NCBI GenBank assembly: GCA_020438245.1
Contig: JAGQUY010000198.1
Location: 1-5,839 of the forward strand
Length of the DNA stretch: 5,839 nucleotides
Origin: Bacteroidota bacterium
Lineage (GTDB): Bacteria > CLD3 > SB21
Direction of reading: 5' to 3'
Numbering within the stretch: the stretch's first letter is position 1; each line of letters starts with the position of its first letter. A model generated the notes under the pieces. The model saw only the letters and a list, made by a program, of their open reading frames with translations. It was not told where the DNA came from and searched no databases. Shown here in pieces: positions 1 to 5,839 of the stretch. The position numbers and the translations under genes were made by a program.

Positions 1-1247
1 TGATTACCAAGCCAGCAAACAGAAACCGCATCGTCCTGTTTTAGAGTTTTAAACATCGAATTCACCAAGGGGCCATGGTGTGTTTCGGGTATGTCAAGCA
101 ATACGGATGCCGAATCCTTGACATGGATGATCTCGTGGTTCACCTTGAGTAAGCTCCATTGTCCATCGAAGAAATAAGTAGAGTCTTTGATCTTCTCCCG
201 ATAGAAATCTGTTTCGTCCGCCATAACATTTGTGAATCCCCATGCAACGTGGCGGTTGTTCCCCAAGACGATATATGGGAGCCCCGGTAAAGCATAGCCC
301 ATTACATCAAAGCTGCCGCCTGCCAAGTGCATTTCATACCATGTTGGCGGTATGCCATGACCCAAGTGAGGGTCATTCGACAAAATGGCCGACCCATCAT
401 CACTCTTGGTCGGACCGATAACCCAGTTGTTGCTCCCGACGGCCCAAGGCTCGGTAGATAACATTTCGTTGACCGAAACCATGGCTTCAAACCAAGTGTG
501 AAGTGCGGATGGCACTTCAGCAATATCGGCTATCCCCGGATTGCGCTCTGACCGTGCTTCGACATCACGCATTTCAGAGGATGTGACGATAACCGGAGCC
601 GTTTTCGGATACAAGGGTATCAGTTCATTCAGCTTCCCGATTCCAACACTATCGGCGATTCGGGAAAAGGTAATATCAAGATACCACCCCATGCTCAACT
701 GCCACGCCAGAAGCCGTGATACCGCAACTGAATGTTCGACTTTCCAAGGCTCGGGAACAAAACCCAGCAAGGTAAATTCAACCGGCAAATTGTCCCTATG
801 CGAGTCAATAAAACAGTTTACTCCGGAAGTATACGCTTCAATGAATCTGCGTGAAGAAATATCCAGGCTATCTGTCAAAGTCTTGGCAATGCGGCTGAAC
901 CCCACTACTCTCAGCGCCTTGTCAGCATCCAACGTTTTCTTCCCAAAGATCTCGGATAACCGTCCTTGTACTACCCGTCGCAGAAAATCCATCTGCCACA
1001 GACGGTCTTGAGCTTGTACAAATCCGACAGCAAATGCCAAATCGATTTCATTTTGAGCCACAATATGCGGAACTCCGTACTCATCCCTATGGATTTTGAC
1101 TGGTTCTGAAAGTCCTGCCAACTCGATTACTCCCTCGGTCAGCGGAAGCGCTCTGTAGGCCAACCGATACCCTATAATTAGTCCGCCAGCTACTATTAGC
1201 ATAGTTGCCGTCAAGAGAAATAGAATCCCTTTCTTGAATCGGTTCAT
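1..1247 (-). CDS. Penicillin acylase family Ntn hydrolase (5' part; C-terminus lies outside the window)
   Basis: The gene reads from ATG at 1247 to base 1 without a stop: 415 codons of a family usually about 750-850 residues long. Residues 7-27 form one hydrophobic signal or anchor segment, so the product is probably periplasmic or membrane-tethered. Family motifs appear in order: RDEYGVPHI (54-62), QAQDRLWQMD (78-87) and GSNNWVIGP (271-279). Known biology: the precursor self-cleaves before the nucleophilic Ser, here Ser272 after Gly271. Counting Ser272 as B1, B23 is His294 and B70 is Val341. This is the Ser/His/Val set of cephalosporin and acyl-homoserine-lactone acylases, not the Gln B23 of penicillin G acylase. 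Asp344 and Asp347 fall at the B73 and B76 calcium-site positions. The catalytic Asn is off-window. No good ribosome site precedes the start, which overlaps the yfhO stop as ATGA, so translational coupling is likely. The substrate cannot be told from sequence. Confidence 0.95.
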   Translation of the reverse strand, partial: MNRFKKGILFLLTATMLIVAGGLIIGYRLAYRALPLTEGVIELAGLSEPVKIHRDEYGVPHIVAQNEIDLAFAVGFVQAQDRLWQMDFLRRVVQGRLSEIFGKKTLDADKALRVVGFSRIAKTLTDSLDISSRRFIEAYTSGVNCFIDSHRDNLPVEFTLLGFVPEPWKVEHSVAVSRLLAWQLSMGWYLDITFSRIADSVGIGKLNELIPLYPKTAPVIVTSSEMRDVEARSERNPGIADIAEVPSALHTWFEAMVSVNEMLSTEPWAVGSNNWVIGPTKSDDGSAILSNDPHLGHGIPPTWYEMHLAGGSFDVMGYALPGLPYIVLGNNRHVAWGFTNVMADETDFYREKIKDSTYFFDGQWSLLKVNHEIIHVKDSASVLLDIPETHHGPLVNSMFKTLKQDDAVSVCWLGN

Positions 1248-3754
1248 ACGATTGGAAGGCCTTTTCTGTTCGTAACCAGAATGGACACCACGAGAGTTGT
1301 CATGAGACCGAAAAATGCAATGGAGCTGGTCCAGATGCCAAGTTTGTACTCAACAGGTTCAAATACAAACTCAACCTCATGGCTGCCTGCAGGAACGGAA
1401 ATCGATCGCAATATGGTATTCGTTTTAAAAATAGAAGTCTCCTGACCATCTACAAACGCCTTCCATCCATGAGGATAATAGACCTCGCTCAAAACCAACT
1501 GTGAGTTGGTACGAGTGAAAACGTGCATAGAAATACGATTCGTTCTGAATTCATTGAATTGCACCGCCGTCGAATCGGACGGTTGCAGAGGCAAGGAAGG
1601 CGGTTCTTCCAAAATAGCCGTCGTGGACGGGTCAAACGTCTGTGAGTTCAATAGTTCAAACTGACGAGCTTTATCCCTTTCCGTGACGGTCTTCTGAACG
1701 AAGAAGGCCCTGGGAAGTACATTCTTGTTTTCAAAAACGAGCGTTTTTGTTGATTCATCCATGTTTGTCAACAAAAATCCCTTTCCTTCCGGCAATCGGC
1801 CGTTGGCAATAAGGTACTTCGCATTAAGCATATTTACGACGTTCATATTGATAGGAAAACCGGGATCAGATCCTTTGTAGAGCGCAAACTCAATGATATC
1901 CTGATAAATCCTCATCTTCGCAGGGCTATAGCCGCCAATGGTTTCGAGACCAAAATAGGTCCAAGTCGGATCTCCAGATTGGGCATGCTCAAGTAATGAA
2001 AATATACGGAATCGTGTGGAGTCAGATCTCAAAAACCGGATGGTTTCTGTCTCCTGAAATTGTTGCTGGATTCCCGCCCGGGACTGAGGTCGCAAGATTT
2101 TCTTATTCAAAGTCAACAAATCGAATGCGGAGACAATAAGTAAAATGGAAAGAGCAATCTTTGCCGAGATTTTCTTTAAAACAAACAAATAAACAGTTCC
2201 GATAAGCAGAGCGGCAACGAACACAAACCTGACGAACCCCGATGTCAAAAGATCAAGGCGAAGCTGTTTGAGTTGTGCGATTTGTCCAGCATTGTAGCGG
2301 GCGGTGTCGCCCTCGGCCATGAACGAGAATGCCCCTGCCCACTGGCTCTTGAACAGGACCCCAACGAGAGTCAGCGAGCCAAGTCCAATCAGTGAGTACA
2401 GGACGATTTTGTTGAATCGCTCGCGCGACTTCTTCTCCGTCTCAGCGGGATGAAAGATATAATCGAGCCCATAGCAGGAAAGGAGACACACCGCAAACGC
2501 AAACAGAGAAAGGATCATGGATGGGACGCGAAATTTACTGAAGAAGGGAAGAATCGTCAGCATTAGATGGAAGAACGGCTCGAAAAAACGTCCGAAAGAA
2601 ATGAGCAACGCAATCATCGCCGTGGTAAACAAGAACCATGTCATTCTGTTTCGTCGATACACCATTCCCACAACAGCGGCTGCCATGGGCAGGACACCGA
2701 AATAAAATGCGCTTGACGTAAACGTCATCCACCCCCAATAAGTCGGGCTTTCCAAACCAAAAAACGCTGGTATGAAGAACGTAATCAATTCCAATGGATG
2801 AAAAGACCACATGGTGATATAGTCAAACGTCATCCCGCTGTTTCCGGCCATTTCCGCAGCCTGTGCCAGAGCCGGTGGCATTGCACGCATCGTGACATCA
2901 GAATATACATAGAGGGAAAAATAGTTATACGCTCCAAAGGCCAATCCCGCCAGCATCGCGCCGATAAGTCCGACACCACAAACAACGAGCTTTCTTCGAT
3001 CGTTTGACCACCAATCGGAGGCAGCAAAAAGAAAATAGATGCCGAGCATGAGAAAAGTGTAATACAGAATTTGGGTGTGTCCGGGATCCACGAAAAACAC
3101 CCCCATCACGAAGGCCATGAATGACCAATTCAACAAAGACTGTTTATTGAAATACCTGTAGACCGTCAAAACTACGAGCGGGATATAGGCTATGCTCTTC
3201 ACTTTTCCGCCGTGTCCGGCTGCCACAGACGCAACGAAAAAATTGCAAAACATGTATCCAACCGCCGCACAAAGCGCAATTCCTCTAGAAAAGCCAAGCT
3301 GTCGGGCCAATAAGAACATGAATAGGCCTGCGAAAAAGAACGTCGCGACTTCCCATGAATTATCCCGGTTGAAAAAAAGCAGGTTTACAACCAGATTGAC
3401 ATAGGTCAGCGGGTTGAAATAGGGCATATATTTGATCACCGGTATGCTCGAGGGATCGCTGTACATACCGCTGGCGAAATTGGGCATGCCGCTGAACATA
3501 TAGGGAAACCACAGCGGCAGCTCGCCTTCTTTGCTTACAAGTTCTTGAGCAGCTTTTTGAATACTCAGTGCCGCCGAGACATCCCCCCCGGTCGTAAACA
3601 CCTTGTTCTGAACGACATAAGGTTGAAAAAGGTACAAAACGAGCGCATACAAAAACAGTATCGACAACGCGTCCTTTTGCCAGCTCTTCAATCCGGTGGG
3701 ACTCGATCCCTTAATCCTGTTTTGTTGATTTTTCTTTGCCGAAGACTTTGCCAT
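1244..3754 (-). CDS. YfhO-family polytopic membrane protein (GT-C-like)
   Basis: This is an 836-residue inner-membrane protein. A basic, Lys-rich N-terminus is followed by a first membrane segment (about 29-46) and a loop with TGGDVSAAL (55-63); an acidic residue in this loop is typical of GT-C glycosyltransferases. Roughly a dozen further hydrophobic segments run from about 117 to 548. A soluble region follows (about 555-800), ending in the YfhO-type beta module with YYPHGWKAFVDG (759-770) and VPAGSHEVEF (787-796). A last membrane helix lies at about 806-827. Known biology: Gram-positive YfhO proteins are needed for glycosylation of teichoic acids. In Gram-negative relatives the acceptor is unknown, so a role in moving sugar from a lipid carrier to an envelope target is inference. 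GGAAG sits 4 bases before the ATG. The stop overlaps the downstream acylase start by 4 bases. Confidence 0.92.
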   Translation of the reverse strand: MAKSSAKKNQQNRIKGSSPTGLKSWQKDALSILFLYALVLYLFQPYVVQNKVFTTGGDVSAALSIQKAAQELVSKEGELPLWFPYMFSGMPNFASGMYSDPSSIPVIKYMPYFNPLTYVNLVVNLLFFNRDNSWEVATFFFAGLFMFLLARQLGFSRGIALCAAVGYMFCNFFVASVAAGHGGKVKSIAYIPLVVLTVYRYFNKQSLLNWSFMAFVMGVFFVDPGHTQILYYTFLMLGIYFLFAASDWWSNDRRKLVVCGVGLIGAMLAGLAFGAYNYFSLYVYSDVTMRAMPPALAQAAEMAGNSGMTFDYITMWSFHPLELITFFIPAFFGLESPTYWGWMTFTSSAFYFGVLPMAAAVVGMVYRRNRMTWFLFTTAMIALLISFGRFFEPFFHLMLTILPFFSKFRVPSMILSLFAFAVCLLSCYGLDYIFHPAETEKKSRERFNKIVLYSLIGLGSLTLVGVLFKSQWAGAFSFMAEGDTARYNAGQIAQLKQLRLDLLTSGFVRFVFVAALLIGTVYLFVLKKISAKIALSILLIVSAFDLLTLNKKILRPQSRAGIQQQFQETETIRFLRSDSTRFRIFSLLEHAQSGDPTWTYFGLETIGGYSPAKMRIYQDIIEFALYKGSDPGFPINMNVVNMLNAKYLIANGRLPEGKGFLLTNMDESTKTLVFENKNVLPRAFFVQKTVTERDKARQFELLNSQTFDPSTTAILEEPPSLPLQPSDSTAVQFNEFRTNRISMHVFTRTNSQLVLSEVYYPHGWKAFVDGQETSIFKTNTILRSISVPAGSHEVEFVFEPVEYKLGIWTSSIAFFGLMTTLVVSILVTNRKGLPIV

Positions 3755-3783
3755 ACCGCTTCCAAATCAAAAATTTTCAAGAG

Positions 3784-3810
3784 AAAATATGAAAAAAAAC
3801 CATCATACAA
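3784..3810 (-). promoter_or_regulatory. Candidate promoter region of the yfhO-acylase operon
   Basis: The minus strand upstream of yfhO is AT-rich and has two possible -10 boxes: TATGAT (3807-3802) and TATTTT (3789-3784). Neither has a convincing -35 box at the right distance; the best pairings are TTGTAT with a 15-base spacer and TTGCTT with a 19-base spacer to CATATT. A promoter is required somewhere here because the operon begins at 3754 and the opposite gene diverges, but the exact site is uncertain. Confidence 0.22.
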
Positions 3811-3830
3811 AAGCAAAATGGCCTTTGCTT
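3811..3830. repeat. Perfect inverted repeat, operator-like, between divergent genes
   Basis: AAGCAAA (3811-3817) and TTTGCTT (3824-3830) are exact reverse complements separated by ATGGCC. The 20-base element lies between the divergent yfhO and ygfZ genes. Its right end overlaps by two bases the TTGTGA that I read as the ygfZ -35 box. Size and position suit a dimeric regulator site that could act on both genes. A chance palindrome is possible in such AT-rich sequence, and no known operator consensus is recognised. Confidence 0.4.
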
Positions 3831-3857
3831 GTGAATCAGAATGACGATCCGTATATT
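3829..3857 (+). promoter_or_regulatory. Candidate sigma-70-type promoter of ygfZ
   Basis: TTGTGA (3829-3834) and TATATT (3852-3857) are separated by 17 bases, the ideal spacing. Transcription would begin near 3864, giving a leader of about 20 bases to the ATG at 3883. The site also explains why the in-frame ATG at 3841 is unlikely to be the start: it would lie inside the promoter, upstream of the transcript. Confidence 0.5.
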
Positions 3858-3882
3858 ATCGCTCATTTTAAAGAATGCGTAC

Positions 3883-4890
3883 ATGGCAACACCACTTTTT
3901 GAGCTTCTCCAACCTACCCCTTCAAAATGGACTCACGATGAAGCACGCGCAGAACGTCTACCGCTATATGTTGAAGACCCGCGCACAGACTTTCAACGTT
4001 TGACTGCGGAATCGGCTTGGTTTGATTTTTCATTTCACGGCCGCATTAAGATGAGTGGCAGGGATGCCCTCGATTTTCTGCATCGACTCTCGACCAACGA
4101 CATTCGTCGACTGGAGATTGGTGGACAATCAGTTACCGTTCTCACCAATGAGAAAGGCCGACTTATTGATGTTATTACGGTAATCCGAAATGAGGATCAC
4201 TTGCTCCTCCTGACATCTGCAAATAATCAAGAGACCGTGATCAAATGGTTGGACCATTATGTTATCATGGAAAATATTCGTTTTGAAGATGTAACCGAGT
4301 CCACAGTTGAACTGCGCTTTTTTGGTTCGGAAAGCGATTTATTAGCGCAGCGTCTTGTTGGCACACTTCAACAACAAGAGCCCATTCCTGTGTCAAAACC
4401 CGTGGTTTTTGGTTCTGGAAAGTGGTTGGTGATTGCCAATCGTTCTTCAACCCGGGCAATTCTCGACCATCTCCAAAGGAACAATCTCCAGCCCGTTGGG
4501 CAGCAATCTGTGGAATGTCAGCGGATTGAATCAGGTCAACCATTGTTTAGATGTGAGTTAACGGAAAAATACAACCCGATCGAAGCCGGGCTCCTCGAGT
4601 TCATTAGTTTCACCAAGGGATGCTATGTCGGCCAGGAAGTCATCGCGAGACTCGACTCCTATGATAAGGTCACAAGAGCTCTCAAATTGATTAATCTGGA
4701 AAGTAAACCGACGGAACCATATCGTTTGACTTTTGAAAACCCCAGACATGGTGAAGTTACCAGCTGTAGTTTCTCATTTACAAACGATTGCTGGATCGCC
4801 CTAGCTATTGTAAAAAAAGAGGTTACGTCATCATCAAGAATTACCTTGGTTGATTCAGCCGGTGCCAAGATTGAGGCGAGTTTTCGCTAA
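3883..4890 (+). CDS. ygfZ: YgfZ/GcvT-like folate-binding protein (Fe-S cluster maintenance)
   Basis: The protein has 335 residues, close to the 326 of E. coli YgfZ. The N-terminal GcvT-like folate-binding fold includes FDFSFHGRIKMSG (47-59), LSTNDIRRLE (69-78) and LTNEKGRLIDV (87-97). The diagnostic YgfZ motif KGCYVGQE spans 245-252 with Cys247, followed by Arg256. A shorter barrel-like C-terminal region runs from about 265. Known biology: YgfZ uses tetrahydrofolate and helps assemble or repair certain iron-sulfur enzymes such as MiaB. The KGCYxGQE motif separates it from true aminomethyltransferase GcvT, and no glycine-cleavage genes are nearby. An in-frame ATG at 3841 would add 14 residues (MTIRILSLILKNAY), but it lies inside the probable promoter and has no ribosome site, so 3883 is chosen. 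The ribosome site before 3883 is weak (AAAGAA, 3870-3875). Confidence 0.92.
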   Translation: MATPLFELLQPTPSKWTHDEARAERLPLYVEDPRTDFQRLTAESAWFDFSFHGRIKMSGRDALDFLHRLSTNDIRRLEIGGQSVTVLTNEKGRLIDVITVIRNEDHLLLLTSANNQETVIKWLDHYVIMENIRFEDVTESTVELRFFGSESDLLAQRLVGTLQQQEPIPVSKPVVFGSGKWLVIANRSSTRAILDHLQRNNLQPVGQQSVECQRIESGQPLFRCELTEKYNPIEAGLLEFISFTKGCYVGQEVIARLDSYDKVTRALKLINLESKPTEPYRLTFENPRHGEVTSCSFSFTNDCWIALAIVKKEVTSSSRITLVDSAGAKIEASFR

Positions 4891-4902
4891 AACAAGTTTT
4901 TC

Positions 4903-4931
4903 TTGACAATTACGTATAAACTCTTTATTTT
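4903..4931 (+). promoter_or_regulatory. Strong sigma-70-type promoter of the HU gene
   Basis: A consensus TTGACA (4903-4908) is followed after 17 bases by TATTTT (4926-4931), which keeps the key T, A and final T of the -10 box. The transcript would start near 4938, leaving a leader of about 28 bases with a good ribosome site. It begins 12 bases after the ygfZ stop, so HU can be expressed independently at a high level, as expected for an abundant nucleoid protein. Confidence 0.7.
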
Positions 4932-4954
4932 TCAGGCGTTAGGAAAAACTTTCC

Positions 4955-4960
4955 GGAGAG
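4955..4960 (+). promoter_or_regulatory. Ribosome binding site that fixes the HU start
   Basis: GGAGAG lies 5 bases before the ATG at 4966. It is the best Shine-Dalgarno match I saw in the window and decides between the starts at 4903, 4966 and 4975. Confidence 0.75.
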
Positions 4961-4965
4961 TTCCC

Positions 4966-5280
4966 ATGAAAACGATGACCAAGAAAGACGTGTCCAAGCG
5001 CGTGGCAGATAAGATGAACGAAAAAGTTCATAATGTCGAGCACATGGTAGACGTCGTCTTTGAATCCATTCGGGAAATTCTTTCTGAAGCAGATCCAGAC
5101 GTTCGAATCGAGATCAGGGATTTTGGGGTTTTTGAAGTGAAGACGACAAAGGCAAAACCAAAAGCCAGAAACCCAAAGACGGGCGAAATCATTTACGTTC
5201 CCCCGCGACGCAAAACACATTTCAAACCCGGTAAACTATTGAAAGAGGTCTTGAAACAGCCTTTAGATACGATACAATAG
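4966..5280 (+). CDS. HU/IHF-family nucleoid DNA-binding protein
   Basis: The protein has 104 residues against about 90 for typical HU. Two N-terminal helices (about 5-42) form the dimer body. The signature IRDFGVFEV (50-58) leads into the beta arm, whose tip RNPKTGE (68-74) carries Pro70, the residue that intercalates and bends DNA. HFKPGKLLKEVL (85-96) is the C-terminal helix; the last eight residues and three at the N-terminus are extra. Known biology: HU/IHF dimers bend DNA and organise the nucleoid. Whether this one is a homodimeric HU or an IHF-like subunit cannot be settled here. The start at 4966 is chosen because GGAGAG (4955-4960) lies 5 bases upstream. A longer frame from TTG at 4903 is rejected because that TTG is part of the -35 box. 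Met4 (4975) would match the family N-terminus but is less well placed for the ribosome site. Confidence 0.96.
   Translation: MKTMTKKDVSKRVADKMNEKVHNVEHMVDVVFESIREILSEADPDVRIEIRDFGVFEVKTTKAKPKARNPKTGEIIYVPPRRKTHFKPGKLLKEVLKQPLDTIQ
5251..5278 (+). promoter_or_regulatory. Candidate promoter within the 3' end of the HU gene
   Basis: TTGAAA (5251-5256) and TACAAT (5273-5278) are separated by 16 bases, each one mismatch from consensus. They overlap the last codons and stop of HU. A transcript would begin near 5285 and could serve yqgF, but it meets the hairpin at 5308-5328 after about 25 bases. It may therefore drive a leader with attenuation, a very short RNA, or nothing at all. Confidence 0.4.
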
Positions 5281-5307
5281 CTGCATCGAAAATGATCAAG
5301 AATTATT

Positions 5308-5338
5308 AGCCATGACTAGTTCATGGCTTTTGTTTTTT
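5308..5338 (+). terminator. Intrinsic terminator after the HU gene
   Basis: AGCCATGA (5308-5315) and TCATGGCT (5321-5328) form a perfect 8-bp stem with the 5-base loop CTAGT. The T-rich run TTTGTTTTTT (5329-5338) follows directly. It lies 27 bases after the HU stop and ends 6 bases before the yqgF start, so it should separate the two genes unless read-through occurs. Confidence 0.88.
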
Positions 5339-5344
5339 AAGGAC

Positions 5345-5767
5345 ATGCAAAAACGAATACTATCCATTGACTACGGCGAACGCCGTGTCGGATTGGCTAT
5401 CACAGATCCTTCCGGAATCGTTGCCAGTCCGTTGACCACATTGTCAGTCCATTCGACGGATGGTGTGATCCTTGCCATAGTCAACCTTATCAAGGAGTTG
5501 TCCGTCACGAGAGTAGTCATCGGGCTTCCGAAGCTGCTTTCCGGTTTGGAAGGTGACAAAGCGGCCAAGGTTCGGAAGATGGCAGAACAAATTTCAAATG
5601 CCACCGGCATCGACTGTATATTCTGGGATGAGCGCTTTTCAAGCGCAAGCGCAAAGAGGATGCTGCTTGAGTCAGAAACCAAACGAAGCAGGCGTACCAA
5701 GGAAAAGCTGGACGCATTGGCCGCCACTGTCATTCTGAACGACTATTTGAAAAGTCAAACGAGTTGA
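5345..5767 (+). CDS. yqgF: YqgF/RuvX-family putative pre-16S rRNA nuclease
   Basis: The product has 140 residues, the normal family size. The RNase H-like fold begins with ILSIDYGERRVGLAITD (5-21), where Asp9 is the first catalytic acidic residue. It continues with VVIGLPKLLSGLEG (57-70), the family GLP...G.EG segment, then DERFSS (95-100) with Asp95, and KLDALAA (121-127) with Asp123. Known biology: YqgF (also RuvX, formerly called a Holliday-junction resolvase homologue) trims the 5' end of 16S rRNA in the cytoplasm. The start at 5345 matches the family N-terminus. AAGGA is present but only one base before the ATG, too close for ordinary use. The longer frame from ATG 5312 starts inside the terminator stem and adds a hydrophobic stretch foreign to the family. 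The gene ends one base from the convergent yqeY-like gene. Confidence 0.95.
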   Translation: MQKRILSIDYGERRVGLAITDPSGIVASPLTTLSVHSTDGVILAIVNLIKELSVTRVVIGLPKLLSGLEGDKAAKVRKMAEQISNATGIDCIFWDERFSSASAKRMLLESETKRSRRTKEKLDALAATVILNDYLKSQTS

Positions 5768-5768
5768 T

Positions 5769-5839
5769 TCATTTACCCAGTTTTGACTTCACGAGGTCCT
5801 GCACAGTTTTGCCGTCAGCCTGACCCTTGACTTTGGCCA
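5769..5839 (-). CDS. GatB/YqeY domain protein, C-terminal end only
   Basis: Only the last 22 codons and the TGA stop (5771-5769) are in the window; the gene enters from the right edge. The tail AKVKGQADGKTVQDLVKSKL, followed by Gly-Lys, matches the conserved end of YqeY proteins, where a KVKGxADGKxVxxxVK pattern closes the helical GatB/YqeY domain. Known biology: this domain is also the tRNA-binding tail of the amidotransferase subunit GatB, and stand-alone YqeY proteins have a poorly defined role. Stand-alone YqeY is more likely because this wording of the motif is typical of it, but the visible part is too short to be certain. It converges on yqgF with a single base between the two stops. 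Confidence 0.75.
   Translation of the reverse strand, partial: AKVKGQADGKTVQDLVKSKLGK

Noticed and set aside
302..523. A 73-codon frame on the minus strand
   Set aside because: It is out of frame with the acylase and covers its catalytic Ser motif, so it is a shadow frame.
541..1011. A 156-codon open frame on the plus strand
   Set aside because: It lies opposite the acylase gene, whose minus-strand frame has clear family motifs over the same bases. The plus-strand product has no recognisable features.
2517..3128. Several 60-90 codon frames on both strands
   Set aside because: All fall inside the continuous yfhO frame and translate to Cys-, Arg- and His-rich strings typical of shadow frames.
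3545..3844. A 99-codon plus-strand frame running into the divergent intergenic region
   Set aside because: It is antisense to the yfhO start, has no clear ribosome site and crosses the promoter region; the product resembles no family I know.
4893..4905. CAAG-TTTTT-CTTG hairpin after ygfZ, considered as a terminator
   Set aside because: The stem is only 4 bp, AT-rich and lacks a following T-run; part of it is the HU -35 box.
5371..5733. A 120-codon minus-strand frame opposite yqgF
   Set aside because: The plus-strand frame carries all YqgF motifs and catalytic Asp residues; the antisense frame shows none of its own.
1..5839. CRISPR arrays, tRNA or rRNA genes, insertion-sequence ends, riboswitches
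   Set aside because: No direct-repeat array, no cloverleaf-like sequence, no transposase frame and no long untranslated leader was seen; nearly all bases are coding.

Overview
The window is an ordinary chromosomal stretch of about 46-47% GC by eye. It holds six protein genes and no sign of a mobile element, CRISPR array, rRNA or tRNA. Taxonomy is inference. A very large YfhO-family membrane protein, a cephalosporin-acylase-type Ntn hydrolase, a YgfZ and an HU protein with short tails suit a Gram-negative lineage of the Fibrobacterota-Chlorobi-Bacteroidota superphylum or a neighbouring candidate phylum. The best promoters look like sigma-70 (TTGACA / TATTTT) rather than the Bacteroidota TTTG / TAnnTTTG type, which argues mildly against Bacteroidota proper.

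Layout. The left two thirds is a minus-strand operon: yfhO-like (3754 to 1244), then a penicillin acylase family gene (1247 to beyond base 1), joined by a 4-base ATGA stop/start overlap. A 128-base divergent intergenic region (3755-3882) contains a perfect 7-bp inverted repeat and candidate promoters. To its right, on the plus strand, come a YgfZ/GcvT-like folate-dependent protein (3883-4890), an HU/IHF-family DNA-binding protein (4966-5280) with its own strong promoter, an intrinsic terminator (5308-5338), and the YqgF/RuvX pre-16S rRNA nuclease (5345-5767). The 3' end of a convergent GatB/YqeY-domain gene lies on the minus strand (5769-5839).

How the genes relate. The minus-strand pair is probably co-translated and acts at the cell envelope: one polytopic GT-C-like protein and one membrane-anchored or exported acylase. 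The plus-strand genes are housekeeping functions (Fe-S cluster maintenance, nucleoid structure, rRNA processing), each with its own signals rather than one tight operon. Several starts are decided by regulatory signals: the longest reading frames of ygfZ, HU and yqgF all begin inside a promoter or terminator, so the shorter starts are preferred.

I did not find a clearly new biological system. The most noteworthy items are the coupled yfhO-acylase pair, the palindrome in the divergent region, and a good promoter at the 3' end of the HU gene that is followed at once by a terminator sitting on the yqgF start.
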